In this document: piece after piece, positions 19,201 through 31,442 of the stretch
Position numbering within the stretch: position 1 is the stretch's first letter
How the letters are laid out: each line of letters begins with the position of its first letter
Assembly (NCBI GenBank): GCA_039024635.1
Contig: JBCCQA010000009.1
Coordinates: 78,044-142,043, forward strand
DNA length: 64,000 bases
Direction of reading: 5' to 3'
From: Kuafuiihalomonas sp039024635
Lineage (GTDB): Bacteria; Myxococcota; Kuafuiibacteriia; Kuafuiibacteriales; Kuafuiibacteriaceae
The notes under the pieces: generated by a model
What the model was told of the DNA's origin: nothing
Database searches by the model: none
Seen by the model: only the letters and a program-made list of their open reading frames with translations
Program-made: the position numbers and the translations under genes

Positions 19201-22200
19201 CGCGCTGGAGCTCTCGCCACGCGTGTACGCTGGCGGCCGGATTCCGACGTCGTCGGGTCACTTCCTGCAGCCAAGCCGCATCATCGGCATTCGCGCGACG
19301 AGCTTCGAACATGGCCTCAGCACAGCCTTCATCGTCGGCGTAGAGGCGCCACGCTTCCTCCGGTCGGCCCGCCGCCACCAGAAGCTCGGCATGCAGCCGA
19401 CTCGGCACCGTCCCCAACGTCCGACGGGCCGCATCCAAGAGATCGGCACCCAGCTCGGGATCGCGCTGAGCAAGGCGACGGACGATCGAACCGAACCAAG
19501 AAGCACGCAGCTCCCCAGGCGGATCGAGACGCGGAAGCTGCTGAAGCCGATCTCTCACGCGCCGTCGATCTTCGGGGTCTCCGAGGTGTTCTGCCGTCAG
19601 CCAGGCAGCGACGGCCGTGAACTCGAGGGCCGAGGGCCCGGCTTCGTCGAAGCTCGCGACCGCCTGCACCGCTTCGGACCAACGTTCTCTCATCAGCGCA
19701 TGACGAACGCTCAGTCGAAGGGCCACGCTCTCACCCTCCAGGCCCTGAAGAATTTCCAGGGCCTCTGCTTCTTCACCGAGCGCGAGGTGGACGCCGGCGA
19801 GCCCGAGCCGGGCTGAACCCAAGCGCGGGTCGTCATCGTCGAGTCGTTCCATGACCTGACGTCCCCAGACTCTGGCTTCTTCGGGTTGTCCGGCGGCCAC
19901 GTACAGATCCGTAGCCATACGGCCGAGCCGGTGGTCGGGACGGACGCTCGCTGCTTCGGCAAGAAAGCCTGCGCCATCGATGAAGGCTCCCAGGTGCTCC
20001 CAGCTCACCCGAGACAGCGCGCAAAGGGTCCGGATCCGCTCTTCCCCCTCCACGACTGCCGCCCGCCGACGAAGCCGTTCCGCCGCGTCAGACCACCGAC
20101 CCAGCCCTGCCAACGCCCGGATGGCAGTCCAGTCGGTGTCGGCACCGGCATCCTCGAGCATGGCCAAGGCCTGCTCGGGAAGGCCCGACTCCAGCGCGGC
20201 TCGGGCCCGAGACCCCGCATCGGAAGCGGTGCCCTCGACCACAAGACGATCCAGTCGCGTCCGGGCGGATTCCGCCTGGGAAGGGTGACGCATGGCCAGC
20301 CGCCACAGACGGATCGCTTCGGCATGAGCCTTACGGGCTTCGGCGCGGTCCGCCTGCCGAGCGGCGAGGTGAGCACCGACTGGACCGAGGGCCTTCTCGA
20401 GGAGGGACTCGGGAAGATCAGAGCTCTCCAGCGCTTGGACCAAAGGATGGTCAATGGCGAGGTCTGCCGTGAGGCCTTGGCGGAGCACGGCGCGTGCCCG
20501 CTCTTCCTCGCCCCGGACCCGAAGCCTCTCGGCCAAGGCGACGCGGACCAGAGCGGAGGCCGCATCCAAGGGCCATCGCTGAAGTGCGGTCTCGAGAAGT
20601 TCGTCTCGTCCTTCTTCGTCGAGCTCCGAGAGAAGAGGGCGGATGGACTCCATGACGTGCTTGACGTCTTCGGGAGCAGAGGCCGCTAGCACCCGCCGAA
20701 CCGTCTCCGTGAGCCGGGCGGGCATGTGTTCGGCCGTGAGCTCCACTGCTCGCACCAATCGCCCCCGGGATTGGGCCCGGCTCCCGAGTCGAACGAGGAG
20801 ATCGACAGCCGAGTCCCAGTTCTCATCCTGTTCGGCCAGGCGGAATTGCATGGCGAGGGCGGCGGGATGGTTGGGCTCCACGGCCAGCGCGGAAGCAAGT
20901 GCCTCACGCGCGCCCTCGGCGTCGGAAATCCAGGTTCGCAGTTCGGCGAGCAGGGTCCACTCAGAGGCCTCGTCGGTCAGCGCGGCCAAGGCCTGCTGGT
21001 GGACCTCAGCCCGAGACCAATCTCCGGCTTGTTCCCAGAGCTCCCGAAGCTGTCGGCGGACCTCGATTTCTTCGGCCTGCATCATGCCCAGACCGACTAC
21101 AGCCTCCAGGGGCTGGGCGATCTCCATGGGCTCCGCCCCCCGCGCCTCCCTGACCTCGGCCAGCGCTCTTAGGGCAACGACCCGGTCTCCTTCATCCCCC
21201 ACCGTCTCCGGACGACAGAGCTCTACCCACGCCCGCTCCACCACCCGTCGGGCGTCGGGATCATCGCCATCTGAAAAAGCCCGGATCGCGGTTTCAGCCG
21301 CCGTCCGGCGGACGTCAGGCGGCGCGGCATCCGAGTCGAAGAGCGCTTCCGCCTCCCGGCGCGCCATCCCATCTCGACCGGCGGCGAGTTCGACCATGAA
21401 CGAAGCGAGAATGAAGGAAGGGGACCGGAAGCTGGGCCCGAAGGCAAAGAGCCGATCGAGGGCCGCCCGATGACGGGCGCCATCGTCCACCGCTAGCTGG
21501 CGCTCCAGCCACGGCTCCGCAACCTTGGGCAGTCGATCTCGGTGCTGGCTGGCGGCCTCTTCGAAGGCCCAGTCGATCCAAGCCGCTGCCCGCTCATCTT
21601 CGGGTCGTAGCCGAAGCAGCGCCATCCGAACGTCGATGCCTTCGGCGCCTTGGGCCTGATCCAGGATCTTCTCCAGGCTCGACACGACGGAGTCCTCTCC
21701 GTCGGGGGCCCGCCGAACGAGGCGAGCCACGGACTCAGCGCCGCCGTCGTTCAGTACACCTTCGACGGCGCGAACCATCCCGGCGCTCGACAAGCTCCCT
21801 TCGCCCAGCAACTCCGCCACTAGCTCTGGACCCAAAGGCGGCGTCTCGCCGGCCGGGGCGTGGGGGAGCGACCGACGCAGCAGATCCAGCGTTCCCGTCG
21901 GGTGAGGCGGATCGTCCAGAACGCGGGCCAGTCGATGCCAGGTCGTCGTCCACTCCGAACGCTCCGCGGCCCGTCGTGCCGCTTCGAGCCAATCTTCGCC
22001 GGCCCCTGTCGCACGAGCACGGGCCTCCAACAGGGCCTCAGCCTGTTCGAAGCCCGCCTTCTCCAGAACTTCCTGGACGGCAGGCGGCGACAAGCTCCGA
22101 AGAAGGCGGTCGAGCTGGTCTCGCTCGAAGTAGAGGTCCGCCAGTCGCTGCCAGACTTCCGTCGAATCGGGGTCGACTTCATGGGCCTGGAGCAGGAGCT

Positions 22201-25200
22201 GCTCGACGTGTTCGGCATCGTCGTTTCCGGATATCTGCGCCAGCAGCATGGTGGCCCGCTCGGGTCCGGCCACCAGGTCGGCCATGAGTTCGGCTAGCTG
22301 ACTCTTCTCCTCGGGTCCGGCCTGTTCCCAACGTGCTCGAAGCTCCTCCAGCGCCCAGTTGTGCAACTCGCCCTCATCCCCCCTGACTACACGGGCCAGG
22401 ACCGCGGCTCGCCGGGGATCCTCGGCCTGCAGTCGCTCGGCCAAAGCCCACCACGAGGCCGCCTCCTGATCCGGATCGGCGCTCGCGATGGCGTCGGTGG
22501 CGGCGAACTTGCGCTCGTCGTCTTCGCCCTCGAGCAGCTCGAGCCAAACGGACCGAAGAGTCTCCTCACCCAGCTCTGACCGGAGTTCTTCAAAGCGATC
22601 GCTCTTGGCCAGCAGCGCACGCAGGCCCGCTTTCGCCTTCGGATGCTCGGGCTCCAGCGCGAGGATGGCTCGAAGCTCGGCCTCTGCCCCCTCGAGATCG
22701 GCCAGCTCGTGTTCGAGGGCATCGGCGAGCTGGAGCCGAAGCCGGATACGCTCGTCATCCTCGTCCTCCAGCTCGACCCGGGCTCGCTGGATCTCCACAC
22801 GCTTCGCTACATCCCCGCGGGCATCGTGCAGTCGCTCCAAACGCAGCAAGGCGGCGCTCCGCTGACCTGGATCCCCCCCTTCCAGCGCTTGCTCCAAGAG
22901 AGCCAGCTCATCGCGGATCGGGTCCTGAGCGGCATCCTCGGCCATGAAGAGCAAGAGCTGGCTTCTTTCCGGACCAGGGTCGAGGTGAGGGAGGAGAGCG
23001 GAGGCCGAAGCTGGTGTGGCCTTGATGGTCCAGGCTTGCCGAGCAAAGCTCGGACCGAGCCGCCTCCCGATATCCTCGAAACGCTCAGCCCCGAGCCAGA
23101 GCTCGAAGAGCGAGCCCTCGACCTCTCGGGGTGCCAAGTCACGGACCGCCTCCAGGCCTTCAGCCGCGGCCTCGGGCATCCCGAGCCGCGAAAGGAGTGT
23201 GGCCGCCGCCTGCCAGAGCGCGACCCGCAGGTAGGGATCCTCCATGGACGACTCGCGACGACGAACCCAGCGCAAGTAGGCTTCCCCGTCCTCGGCCAAG
23301 GACGAAGACTCCATCCCGAGCTCAGCCAAGCGCACACCCGGGCCCGGCGGCGACGGCCAGCCAAGCTGCGCCAGTTCGTCGGCCAGTCCTTCGTCGAGCT
23401 GATCGAGCAGCTTCCAAGCGTGGTCCAGGCGCCGCTCTTGCTCCGCCGCCTCGTCGATACGTAGGTCCTCTTGCAAACGGACCGCAGCCCGGGCGATTCG
23501 GCAGGCCCACATGCGTTCGCTACTTTCCGCCCGCCGCTCGAGCTGGGCGAGGGCTTCGAGGCGGACACGGGGCAGCTTCGAACGGGCGGCCACCTGGGCC
23601 ACCAGCTCGAGGTCCCCTCGATTCAGGAGGTCTTCGAAGACGCCGGCCGCACGGTCCCGAGCTGCCTGCGATTCACTCTCTTGCAGGGCGACTGCGCCCT
23701 CCAGCGCGACCGCTGGGTCATCCCGACGTTGTGCATCCTCGAGGAGGCTCTCGCCCCTCTGAACGGGATCTTTGCTTTGCTTGAGAAACTCACCTCGCAG
23801 CCTGCGAGCCTCGTCGCTGTTCGGCTCGAGGCGCACCGCCGCCTCGATTCTGGCCACCGCAGCTGCCTCGGGTCCGCCCCTGGCCCGAACGGCCTTGGCC
23901 CCCTCGATCCAAGCCCATAGACGGTCGCCGCGGGAGGCCTCGGAGGCCGCCAAGCGATCGAACTGCTCCGGGTGAGGCGGAACGAGGTCGTACTTTCGAG
24001 CCCAGGTCAGCCAGGTGCCGAGGGCGCGTCGTCCGAATCGCCCTTCCAGGTCGATGCGGGTTAGCGCCTCCCCTGCTCCCACCCAATTCGAACGGCCCAA
24101 GCCGTGGACCTGGGCAAGCTCGAAGAGGGCTTCGTTCCGAAGCTCCGAAAGTGAGGTCGCTAGCTCGAGAAGACGGACGACTTCATCGTGATCGTTCAGC
24201 TCACGGGCTCGACCCAAGAGGCGTTCCAGGCATTCGGGGTCCGGAGTCTCTGCCAAGTCCAGGGCGCGCTCGTCCTGGGTATGGGCAGCATCGAGCTCAT
24301 CGGCGCGGACGTAGGCTTGGGCGGACCGGCTGGCCAGATGGGCGGCCAGGGGCTGGCGACCAGCCGCTTCGGCCCGCCGACCCGCCTCAGCGTACGCTTG
24401 ACCCGCTTCGGCGCTTCGACCCAGGCGCTCCAGTACTTCGGCCAGGCGCAGACTAATCCGCTCGCTCTCGGTGAACTGCGCCTGTCCTTCCTTGAGGATG
24501 TCGACCGCCTCGTTTCCGCGGCCGTCCGACCAAGCAAGCGCCGCCCGCTCCAGGACTACCTGCTCCAGGACCGTTCCCGAACGCTGTAGCGAGCGGTCGC
24601 GCTGGGAGTCACCGCTCAGGCCCGAACCCTTGGAGGCCAAAAGGTCGTTCAACAGTCGGAGCGCGCGCTGCTCGAGCTCCGGATTAGAGGCTCGTCCTGC
24701 ATCCACCGCCGCTTCGGCGTCCTCCACCGCCTGCTGCTCTTCGCCCGAGGCCATGGCAGCTCGAGCAGCCTCCATGAGCAGAAGCGCTTTTTCGGGGGGC
24801 GGCGTCTGGGGCAAGCTAGCCTGCTGCCGGCGGAGCTCGGCCAGGCCACCACGATCCCCGAGCATTCGATAAGCATCAGCGAGTTGGCTTCGGAGCCGAT
24901 TCGACTCGGCGGAAGTGACGGAGAGCCGACCAAGGACCTGACGCAAGATGCTGGCCCGGTCCCGAGTGCGGCCCAAGGCGCCGTAGGCCCTTGCGAGATC
25001 GGTGGCGAGCTGGACGCAAGCAGCCTGGGGGAGAGGTTCCAGTTCGGACCGAAGTCCATCTCCGAGGAGCTCAGCTTCGTTCCAGTCTCGGACCCGAACT
25101 GCGTGATGAAGTCGAAGCGCACGAGCCTGGGGGCTACCGTCGGCCTGCAGCGCTTCGAGCACCGAGTCTGTCTGACCATCGAGCACACGCAAGGCATCCT

Positions 25201-27271
25201 GCACCGCACCACTCGCGTAGAGACGAATCGCCAAAGCAGCTGCCGACTTTCCTCGTTCGGGACCGGCCGCCCTGGACAAGGCCTTCTCCAGGGCGTGTCG
25301 GGCCAGACCCGAGTCGGCCCCCCGGTCAGCCACCAGTGCCAAGCGCCGAAGTCGCTCCGGCCCGTCGGCTTGGGCGATGAACCCGCGAAGCGCCGTCAGA
25401 AGCTCGGGTCCCGCCTCCGACTCGGCGAGGAGGAACAGGATTCGAAAGGCGGCGTCGTCATCGCCTCGCTCCAGCCGCTCCCGCACCCCCTCCAACCAGG
25501 TCCCGGCCGGGAGGGCCTGCGCATCTTCCTCCGCCTCCAGGATGACCTCCAGAAGCTCGGAGTTGCGGGGATCGGCTCGACGGGCACGAGCGAGAACGGT
25601 TCGGGCCAGTTCCCGGTCATGGTTGGAGAAGAGCCGTCCCGCCGCCAAGAAGACCCGACTCGCCGAGGGTCCGTGGTCGGGGAGGCTTCCGGCGATGCCG
25701 TTCCAAAGGGAGCGGGCGGTGTCGACCAGACCGGCTGGACCCGCCTGATCGAAGTAGCCGACCAGGGCCTCCAGATTCCCAGGATCCTGATCAAAGGCGG
25801 TTCGAAACTGGTCGACGGCGCGACGCGGATCGCCGCTCTCGGCCCAAAGACGACCGGCCTGAACCTGGAGACGGCTGGCCCGCCGCGGTTTGCCTGCGTC
25901 TCGCGCCTCTCGGACCAGCTGGTCCATCAGCTCGATCGCCTGCTCGAGGCGACCGAGCCGGCCCAGAGCCACAGCCAACTCCTGACGGATATCGACGTCC
26001 TTGGGGGCGAGGGCCAGTGCGGCATCGAAGGCTTTTCGGGCCGCCTCCGGGTCCTCGAGTTCATCTCGGAGCAGACGGCCGGCGGCGAGAAGAGCCTCGA
26101 CCTGAATCGCTGGCTCACTACTGACGTGGGCCAGACGGCGGGCCGCCCGGACCGCGGCCGGCACCCGGTCGAGCCTCGGGAAGGCTTCGACGAGCTCGGC
26201 CAGAATCTGAGGGTCGTCGGGCCGGAGGGCGACGGCCTCCTCCAGCCGGGCCACCCGGGCCTCGAGACCCAGACCCCGGCCGGCGGGGAGCAAGGCCCAA
26301 GCAGCGGAGCGAAGATGGCCCGTGGATCGAAGTTTGGCCGCTGCCCGATCGAAGCACGCCCGGGCCTCCTCTTCGTCGCCTTGGAGCCGCTGAACCACCC
26401 CTCGGTAGAGGAGGTCCGGCACGACGTCTTTTCCGTGGGCCAGAATCTGACCGTGGAGGGCAGGATCTTCCAGAGCCCTGCCCAGGAGCCGCTGCCGGCG
26501 ACCGGGGGAGAGGGCCTCGCCTAGCCTCTGGTCCTCAGCCGCTTCCCGCTCCCAGTCGACAGCCTTCCGAAGGACTTCCGACGCGTATGGCTCGCCGAGG
26601 CCGACGGCGAGGACCAGTCGATCCGCCTCCACTTGGATGCCCTCGAGCGACAGGCCCTCCAGCCGGGGCATCTTCCAGCCTCGAGCGGGAAGCAGAGCCC
26701 AAAGGCTGGCCCGGACCAGGTCTGCCTCCAGGATGCCCTGGTCGAGGATCGCGAAGTCTGCCCGGGGGGCGGCTGCGCCGACGGTCTCGCCTAGGATCGC
26801 AGCCAGTGCCTGGAGGAGGGCAGTGGCACCGGGTTCGGGTAGGTCGAAGAGAAAGGCTGGGCCGAGGTGGGCCCGAACCCGCGATCCATCTCCGGGACCC
26901 AATACGATGTGATGAGCGATGGACGCGCGGCGACGACCGCAGCGGCCTTCGAGGACCACGTGGTCCCCTTCGCCGATCAGTTGGAGGTCGACCCAGGGGA
27001 CGTCTTTGGACCACAGGGCCTCCTGAAGCCGACGGGCCCAGAGCGCGAGCTCGATGTCGAGGACCAAGCTTCGAACCTGGGTCGCTCGGTTGCGGAAGGC
27101 CTCGACCCCGCCGTCGAGGTCGAGGGAGGACGGCACCTCGGCGAGCTCCAGCTCCAGGTCTCGCAGTCGAAGGAAAGGGAGCTCGGCGCGGTCCAAGCCG
27201 ACGGTGGCCCGGGATCCGTCGAGCGCGAGCTTCAGACCGAGACCGTCGGTCTGGGGTCCCGTTTCGGCCAT
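16220..27271 (-). CDS. Giant TPR-repeat protein (~3,683 residues)
   Basis: One uninterrupted 11 kb reading frame. A non-repeat N-terminal domain (about residues 1-280, beta-rich) is followed by some 3,000 residues of Ala/Leu/Glu/Arg-rich helix pairs with TPR spacing; typical units are DPGNLEALVGYFDQAGPAGL and DPDALGGWRGLVEVARRARD. A distinct C-terminal domain of about 200 residues closes it. No signal peptide or membrane span is visible, so it is probably cytoplasmic. The start is set at ATG 27271 because AGGAGG (27279-27284) is spaced 7 bases from it, but only 1 base from the ATG at 27277. Likely a large scaffold; partners unknown. Confidence 0.92.
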   Translation of the reverse strand: MAETGPQTDGLGLKLALDGSRATVGLDRAELPFLRLRDLELELAEVPSSLDLDGGVEAFRNRATQVRSLVLDIELALWARRLQEALWSKDVPWVDLQLIGEGDHVVLEGRCGRRRASIAHHIVLGPGDGSRVRAHLGPAFLFDLPEPGATALLQALAAILGETVGAAAPRADFAILDQGILEADLVRASLWALLPARGWKMPRLEGLSLEGIQVEADRLVLAVGLGEPYASEVLRKAVDWEREAAEDQRLGEALSPGRRQRLLGRALEDPALHGQILAHGKDVVPDLLYRGVVQRLQGDEEEARACFDRAAAKLRSTGHLRSAAWALLPAGRGLGLEARVARLEEAVALRPDDPQILAELVEAFPRLDRVPAAVRAARRLAHVSSEPAIQVEALLAAGRLLRDELEDPEAARKAFDAALALAPKDVDIRQELAVALGRLGRLEQAIELMDQLVREARDAGKPRRASRLQVQAGRLWAESGDPRRAVDQFRTAFDQDPGNLEALVGYFDQAGPAGLVDTARSLWNGIAGSLPDHGPSASRVFLAAGRLFSNHDRELARTVLARARRADPRNSELLEVILEAEEDAQALPAGTWLEGVRERLERGDDDAAFRILFLLAESEAGPELLTALRGFIAQADGPERLRRLALVADRGADSGLARHALEKALSRAAGPERGKSAAALAIRLYASGAVQDALRVLDGQTDSVLEALQADGSPQARALRLHHAVRVRDWNEAELLGDGLRSELEPLPQAACVQLATDLARAYGALGRTRDRASILRQVLGRLSVTSAESNRLRSQLADAYRMLGDRGGLAELRRQQASLPQTPPPEKALLLMEAARAAMASGEEQQAVEDAEAAVDAGRASNPELEQRALRLLNDLLASKGSGLSGDSQRDRSLQRSGTVLEQVVLERAALAWSDGRGNEAVDILKEGQAQFTESERISLRLAEVLERLGRSAEAGQAYAEAGRRAEAAGRQPLAAHLASRSAQAYVRADELDAAHTQDERALDLAETPDPECLERLLGRARELNDHDEVVRLLELATSLSELRNEALFELAQVHGLGRSNWVGAGEALTRIDLEGRFGRRALGTWLTWARKYDLVPPHPEQFDRLAASEASRGDRLWAWIEGAKAVRARGGPEAAAVARIEAAVRLEPNSDEARRLRGEFLKQSKDPVQRGESLLEDAQRRDDPAVALEGAVALQESESQAARDRAAGVFEDLLNRGDLELVAQVAARSKLPRVRLEALAQLERRAESSERMWACRIARAAVRLQEDLRIDEAAEQERRLDHAWKLLDQLDEGLADELAQLGWPSPPGPGVRLAELGMESSSLAEDGEAYLRWVRRRESSMEDPYLRVALWQAAATLLSRLGMPEAAAEGLEAVRDLAPREVEGSLFELWLGAERFEDIGRRLGPSFARQAWTIKATPASASALLPHLDPGPERSQLLLFMAEDAAQDPIRDELALLEQALEGGDPGQRSAALLRLERLHDARGDVAKRVEIQRARVELEDEDDERIRLRLQLADALEHELADLEGAEAELRAILALEPEHPKAKAGLRALLAKSDRFEELRSELGEETLRSVWLELLEGEDDERKFAATDAIASADPDQEAASWWALAERLQAEDPRRAAVLARVVRGDEGELHNWALEELRARWEQAGPEEKSQLAELMADLVAGPERATMLLAQISGNDDAEHVEQLLLQAHEVDPDSTEVWQRLADLYFERDQLDRLLRSLSPPAVQEVLEKAGFEQAEALLEARARATGAGEDWLEAARRAAERSEWTTTWHRLARVLDDPPHPTGTLDLLRRSLPHAPAGETPPLGPELVAELLGEGSLSSAGMVRAVEGVLNDGGAESVARLVRRAPDGEDSVVSSLEKILDQAQGAEGIDVRMALLRLRPEDERAAAWIDWAFEEAASQHRDRLPKVAEPWLERQLAVDDGARHRAALDRLFAFGPSFRSPSFILASFMVELAAGRDGMARREAEALFDSDAAPPDVRRTAAETAIRAFSDGDDPDARRVVERAWVELCRPETVGDEGDRVVALRALAEVREARGAEPMEIAQPLEAVVGLGMMQAEEIEVRRQLRELWEQAGDWSRAEVHQQALAALTDEASEWTLLAELRTWISDAEGAREALASALAVEPNHPAALAMQFRLAEQDENWDSAVDLLVRLGSRAQSRGRLVRAVELTAEHMPARLTETVRRVLAASAPEDVKHVMESIRPLLSELDEEGRDELLETALQRWPLDAASALVRVALAERLRVRGEEERARAVLRQGLTADLAIDHPLVQALESSDLPESLLEKALGPVGAHLAARQADRAEARKAHAEAIRLWRLAMRHPSQAESARTRLDRLVVEGTASDAGSRARAALESGLPEQALAMLEDAGADTDWTAIRALAGLGRWSDAAERLRRRAAVVEGEERIRTLCALSRVSWEHLGAFIDGAGFLAEAASVRPDHRLGRMATDLYVAAGQPEEARVWGRQVMERLDDDDPRLGSARLGLAGVHLALGEEAEALEILQGLEGESVALRLSVRHALMRERWSEAVQAVASFDEAGPSALEFTAVAAWLTAEHLGDPEDRRRVRDRLQQLPRLDPPGELRASWFGSIVRRLAQRDPELGADLLDAARRTLGTVPSRLHAELLVAAGRPEEAWRLYADDEGCAEAMFEARRANADDAAWLQEVTRRRRNPAASVHAWRELQRDAPIQVPGWPLDEVEPPGPTELHLFDLPNLSPAGPDPEAIRRWVESAPSAAAALEGLLTSVSRDPRLHTYEAIEGLARRLGWVATERTALERLVEDGDAKARHQRWRRLALLTETDDPEGSADHLMQVAEREGAGRALLHRLTHLLRRSQGARAEADAWARFGPNDPTALSRAAVLRSREIDDRRGALATWRGARRVRPDELSFRWGILQQCFGLGDLEEAKAEALDAAELAGRLGAEQAQAAFRLQALRASSSFEEGLWSETLAAHAEVPTVLDSAVAAGRRFDLVEPLLRALVGAESGMDAGPVRGRLRVARARLLERPGGRGEEAESLRRQAAREDFGTDVAASRIDGPEMTLPPLDTGRAGVPLSQLELAGRLEELVQEGTARALETDDPHLRCQFWMEVARAHARSPDGRDAHREALQEAVRAQPASSEAWAELALTQMRSENWSAARRSLARLLYLGGAAWALAELELRAAKVALMLNDVEEAEGHLQEALRKDPDALGGWRGLVEVARRARDVEGSRVALQNLSERLDSVLDAEELARARSELAELEMSVGAYEEAALSLDQALSLGARRAETLAVKLRLLEVSGRSEEALHQTRVELALQTGVDLAALESAEALGDERSIERLAERLDSDGLRSTLGFWRRRKDWRRVLEALGEDGPRLLDAPEPEELRGCLRALGRIGHSAGVFAWMDWIRARGLVEQVLTEDEPGRFWFAQHAERLPPAAIEQAAVRGGLRSVSIHHDDRTLHRVWAEAERHSQGDQAQEIYRRLLRDAPWDLQLLNGYIGLGGGPGAEWVRDFITRGVERPARPLLRRGLADVVVSLTGDRPKFGGLLGPTSKTAFEREGVGILILETPDFGEIPILRHHDVEANLEVDLGPEPAVWVPWTAPLEADPEAIRFLAAVEWATAVLAETDWLDRAEAAADVWALEVVPDLRAAVDVLGRWGLGQVFVSLDDPNARTHALRDTSRLSRLIRYLVLEPTATHVPED

Positions 27272-27368
27272 GGACATGCCTCCTCGGCAGGATGCGCACG
27301 GGAAGGCTCCGTCTTCAAGTTCTCGCCCCGGGGTCGAAAGCGCCCGTCCCCTCGCCTACACTCGGGGG

Positions 27369-30046
<2,678 letters not shown>

Positions 30047-30077
30047 GAGCGGCCCGGCTTAGCACGTCTGACGGTCC

Positions 30078-31175
30078 TCAAGACAGAGGCTCATCGAGCA
30101 AGAAGTCGGTCACGCGTCCCCAGAGCCGCTCGAAATCTCGACGTCGAAAGCCGGTCCCCGAAGCCAGCCAGTCGAAGTGAGGCGGCTCGTGCTCCGGGTC
30201 ATCGAAGTGTCCGATGACGTCCAAGTGGTCTCCTCCAGCCCCGTGGACGAAGGTCCCCCGCAGTTGGGCCAAGGTCGGCACTACGCCGTCACTGCTCCGA
30301 CCATCCGGCAGCCGAGCAAAGGCGCGAAACAATGCGTCCCGGTAGACCGGGGGTACGACCCCGGAGGGACGTCGACCGGTCAAGGTGTGGAGCGTCGCGT
30401 AGATCCCGTGGGTCATCTGGCCGTAGGGGTCGAGCCCGGCTCGCCATGCCGTGCGGGGACCGGGTCGGGCGGCTTGAGTGACGACGCAGCCATAGCGAAC
30501 CGCAGGGTTGTCGGGAATGGCGCGGACTTCGGTGGCCTCGGGCCGCAGCTCGGCGACCAGGTCCTGATCCTGACGGACGTCGCTGAAGAAGGCGCTGAGC
30601 TGCTCGGTCCGCTCTCGGGAGAGGTCAGAAAGGAGCTGCTGATAGAGCTGATCGGCGATGGTTCGGTTCAAGCGAAGAACGTCGTCCACCCGGGCGAAGA
30701 CCCCGACCAGCTTGGCCGCCAAACCGAGAGGCAGGCGCCCGAAACGAAGAATGTAGACCGTGGCTAGGGACAGCAGCTGCAGGACCCGGTGGCCCTGCAC
30801 CCCCGTGAAGAGGGACGCGAGCGGGGTCCCGCCGTGAGGGACACTGATGCCGCACACCGAAGCCAGACGACGGGTCCAAGGCTCCATCCGGTCCTCATGG
30901 GCCAACCACCAGGCGTCGAGCCCGCCCGAAGAATGGCCCACCAGATGAATGGTCCCCTCGTGGGCCACGTCGACCACGACCTCACGAAGGCGGGCAGCCC
31001 GCTGGGCAATGCTGGCCGTGGGGCTGGTGGACGACTTGGTGACGATGACCTCCCAACCCCGCTGGGTGAAGTTGTCGGTGAGGACCTCGGCGACGTGGGC
31101 GAAGTAGGGCAGGTCCCCAAGCTCGGAAAAGCCGAAGAAGCCCGGGACGAGGATGACGTGCTGCAAATCACGCAC
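30078..31175 (-). CDS. Alpha/beta hydrolase, lipase-like
   Basis: A 365-residue serine hydrolase. The N-terminus HVILVPGFFGF supplies the oxyanion-hole strand and GHSSGG is the nucleophile elbow. A later DGVVPTLAQL and an HLDVIGHFDDPEH segment can provide the catalytic Asp and His. The overall layout resembles PGAP1/triacylglycerol-lipase-type esterases. No signal peptide is seen. GTG at 31175 begins directly before the first strand. It lies 31 bases upstream of guaA on the same strand. Substrate unknown. Confidence 0.85.
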   Translation of the reverse strand: MRDLQHVILVPGFFGFSELGDLPYFAHVAEVLTDNFTQRGWEVIVTKSSTSPTASIAQRAARLREVVVDVAHEGTIHLVGHSSGGLDAWWLAHEDRMEPWTRRLASVCGISVPHGGTPLASLFTGVQGHRVLQLLSLATVYILRFGRLPLGLAAKLVGVFARVDDVLRLNRTIADQLYQQLLSDLSRERTEQLSAFFSDVRQDQDLVAELRPEATEVRAIPDNPAVRYGCVVTQAARPGPRTAWRAGLDPYGQMTHGIYATLHTLTGRRPSGVVPPVYRDALFRAFARLPDGRSSDGVVPTLAQLRGTFVHGAGGDHLDVIGHFDDPEHEPPHFDWLASGTGFRRRDFERLWGRVTDFLLDEPLS

Positions 31176-31442
31176 AGAACTCGGCTTCTTCCCTCATGGC
31201 GGCCTGCTGGGCGGAGACGTCCCAGTCGGTCTAGCACAAACCCTCAACTTCACCCAAAACAATGGGAGGGTCCGAACCCATTTCTACAACCGGAGCTATG
31301 TCGCATCGAGAGCGTACGGAAGCGCAAGGTCGCCTCCGCCGACGGCTGCGAAGGCTTGCCAGAGTGCAAACCTGCCCCTGGCCGAGCCGGCCCAAGGTGC
31401 GGAGCTTTGCTTCGACCTACGGCTGGGCCATCTCGGAAGCGG

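Noticed and set aside
24884..26524. 546-codon plus-strand open frame (and others such as 18479-19816) inside the giant TPR gene
   Set aside because: Antisense to the TPR coding frame; GC-rich codon bias opens the opposite strand. No protein-like motifs or ribosome-binding sites.
30789..31442. Long N-terminal extension of SerB
   Set aside because: This part is antisense to the hydrolase gene and then crosses its upstream region; ATG 31443 with a GGAAGC sequence gives a sensible protein.
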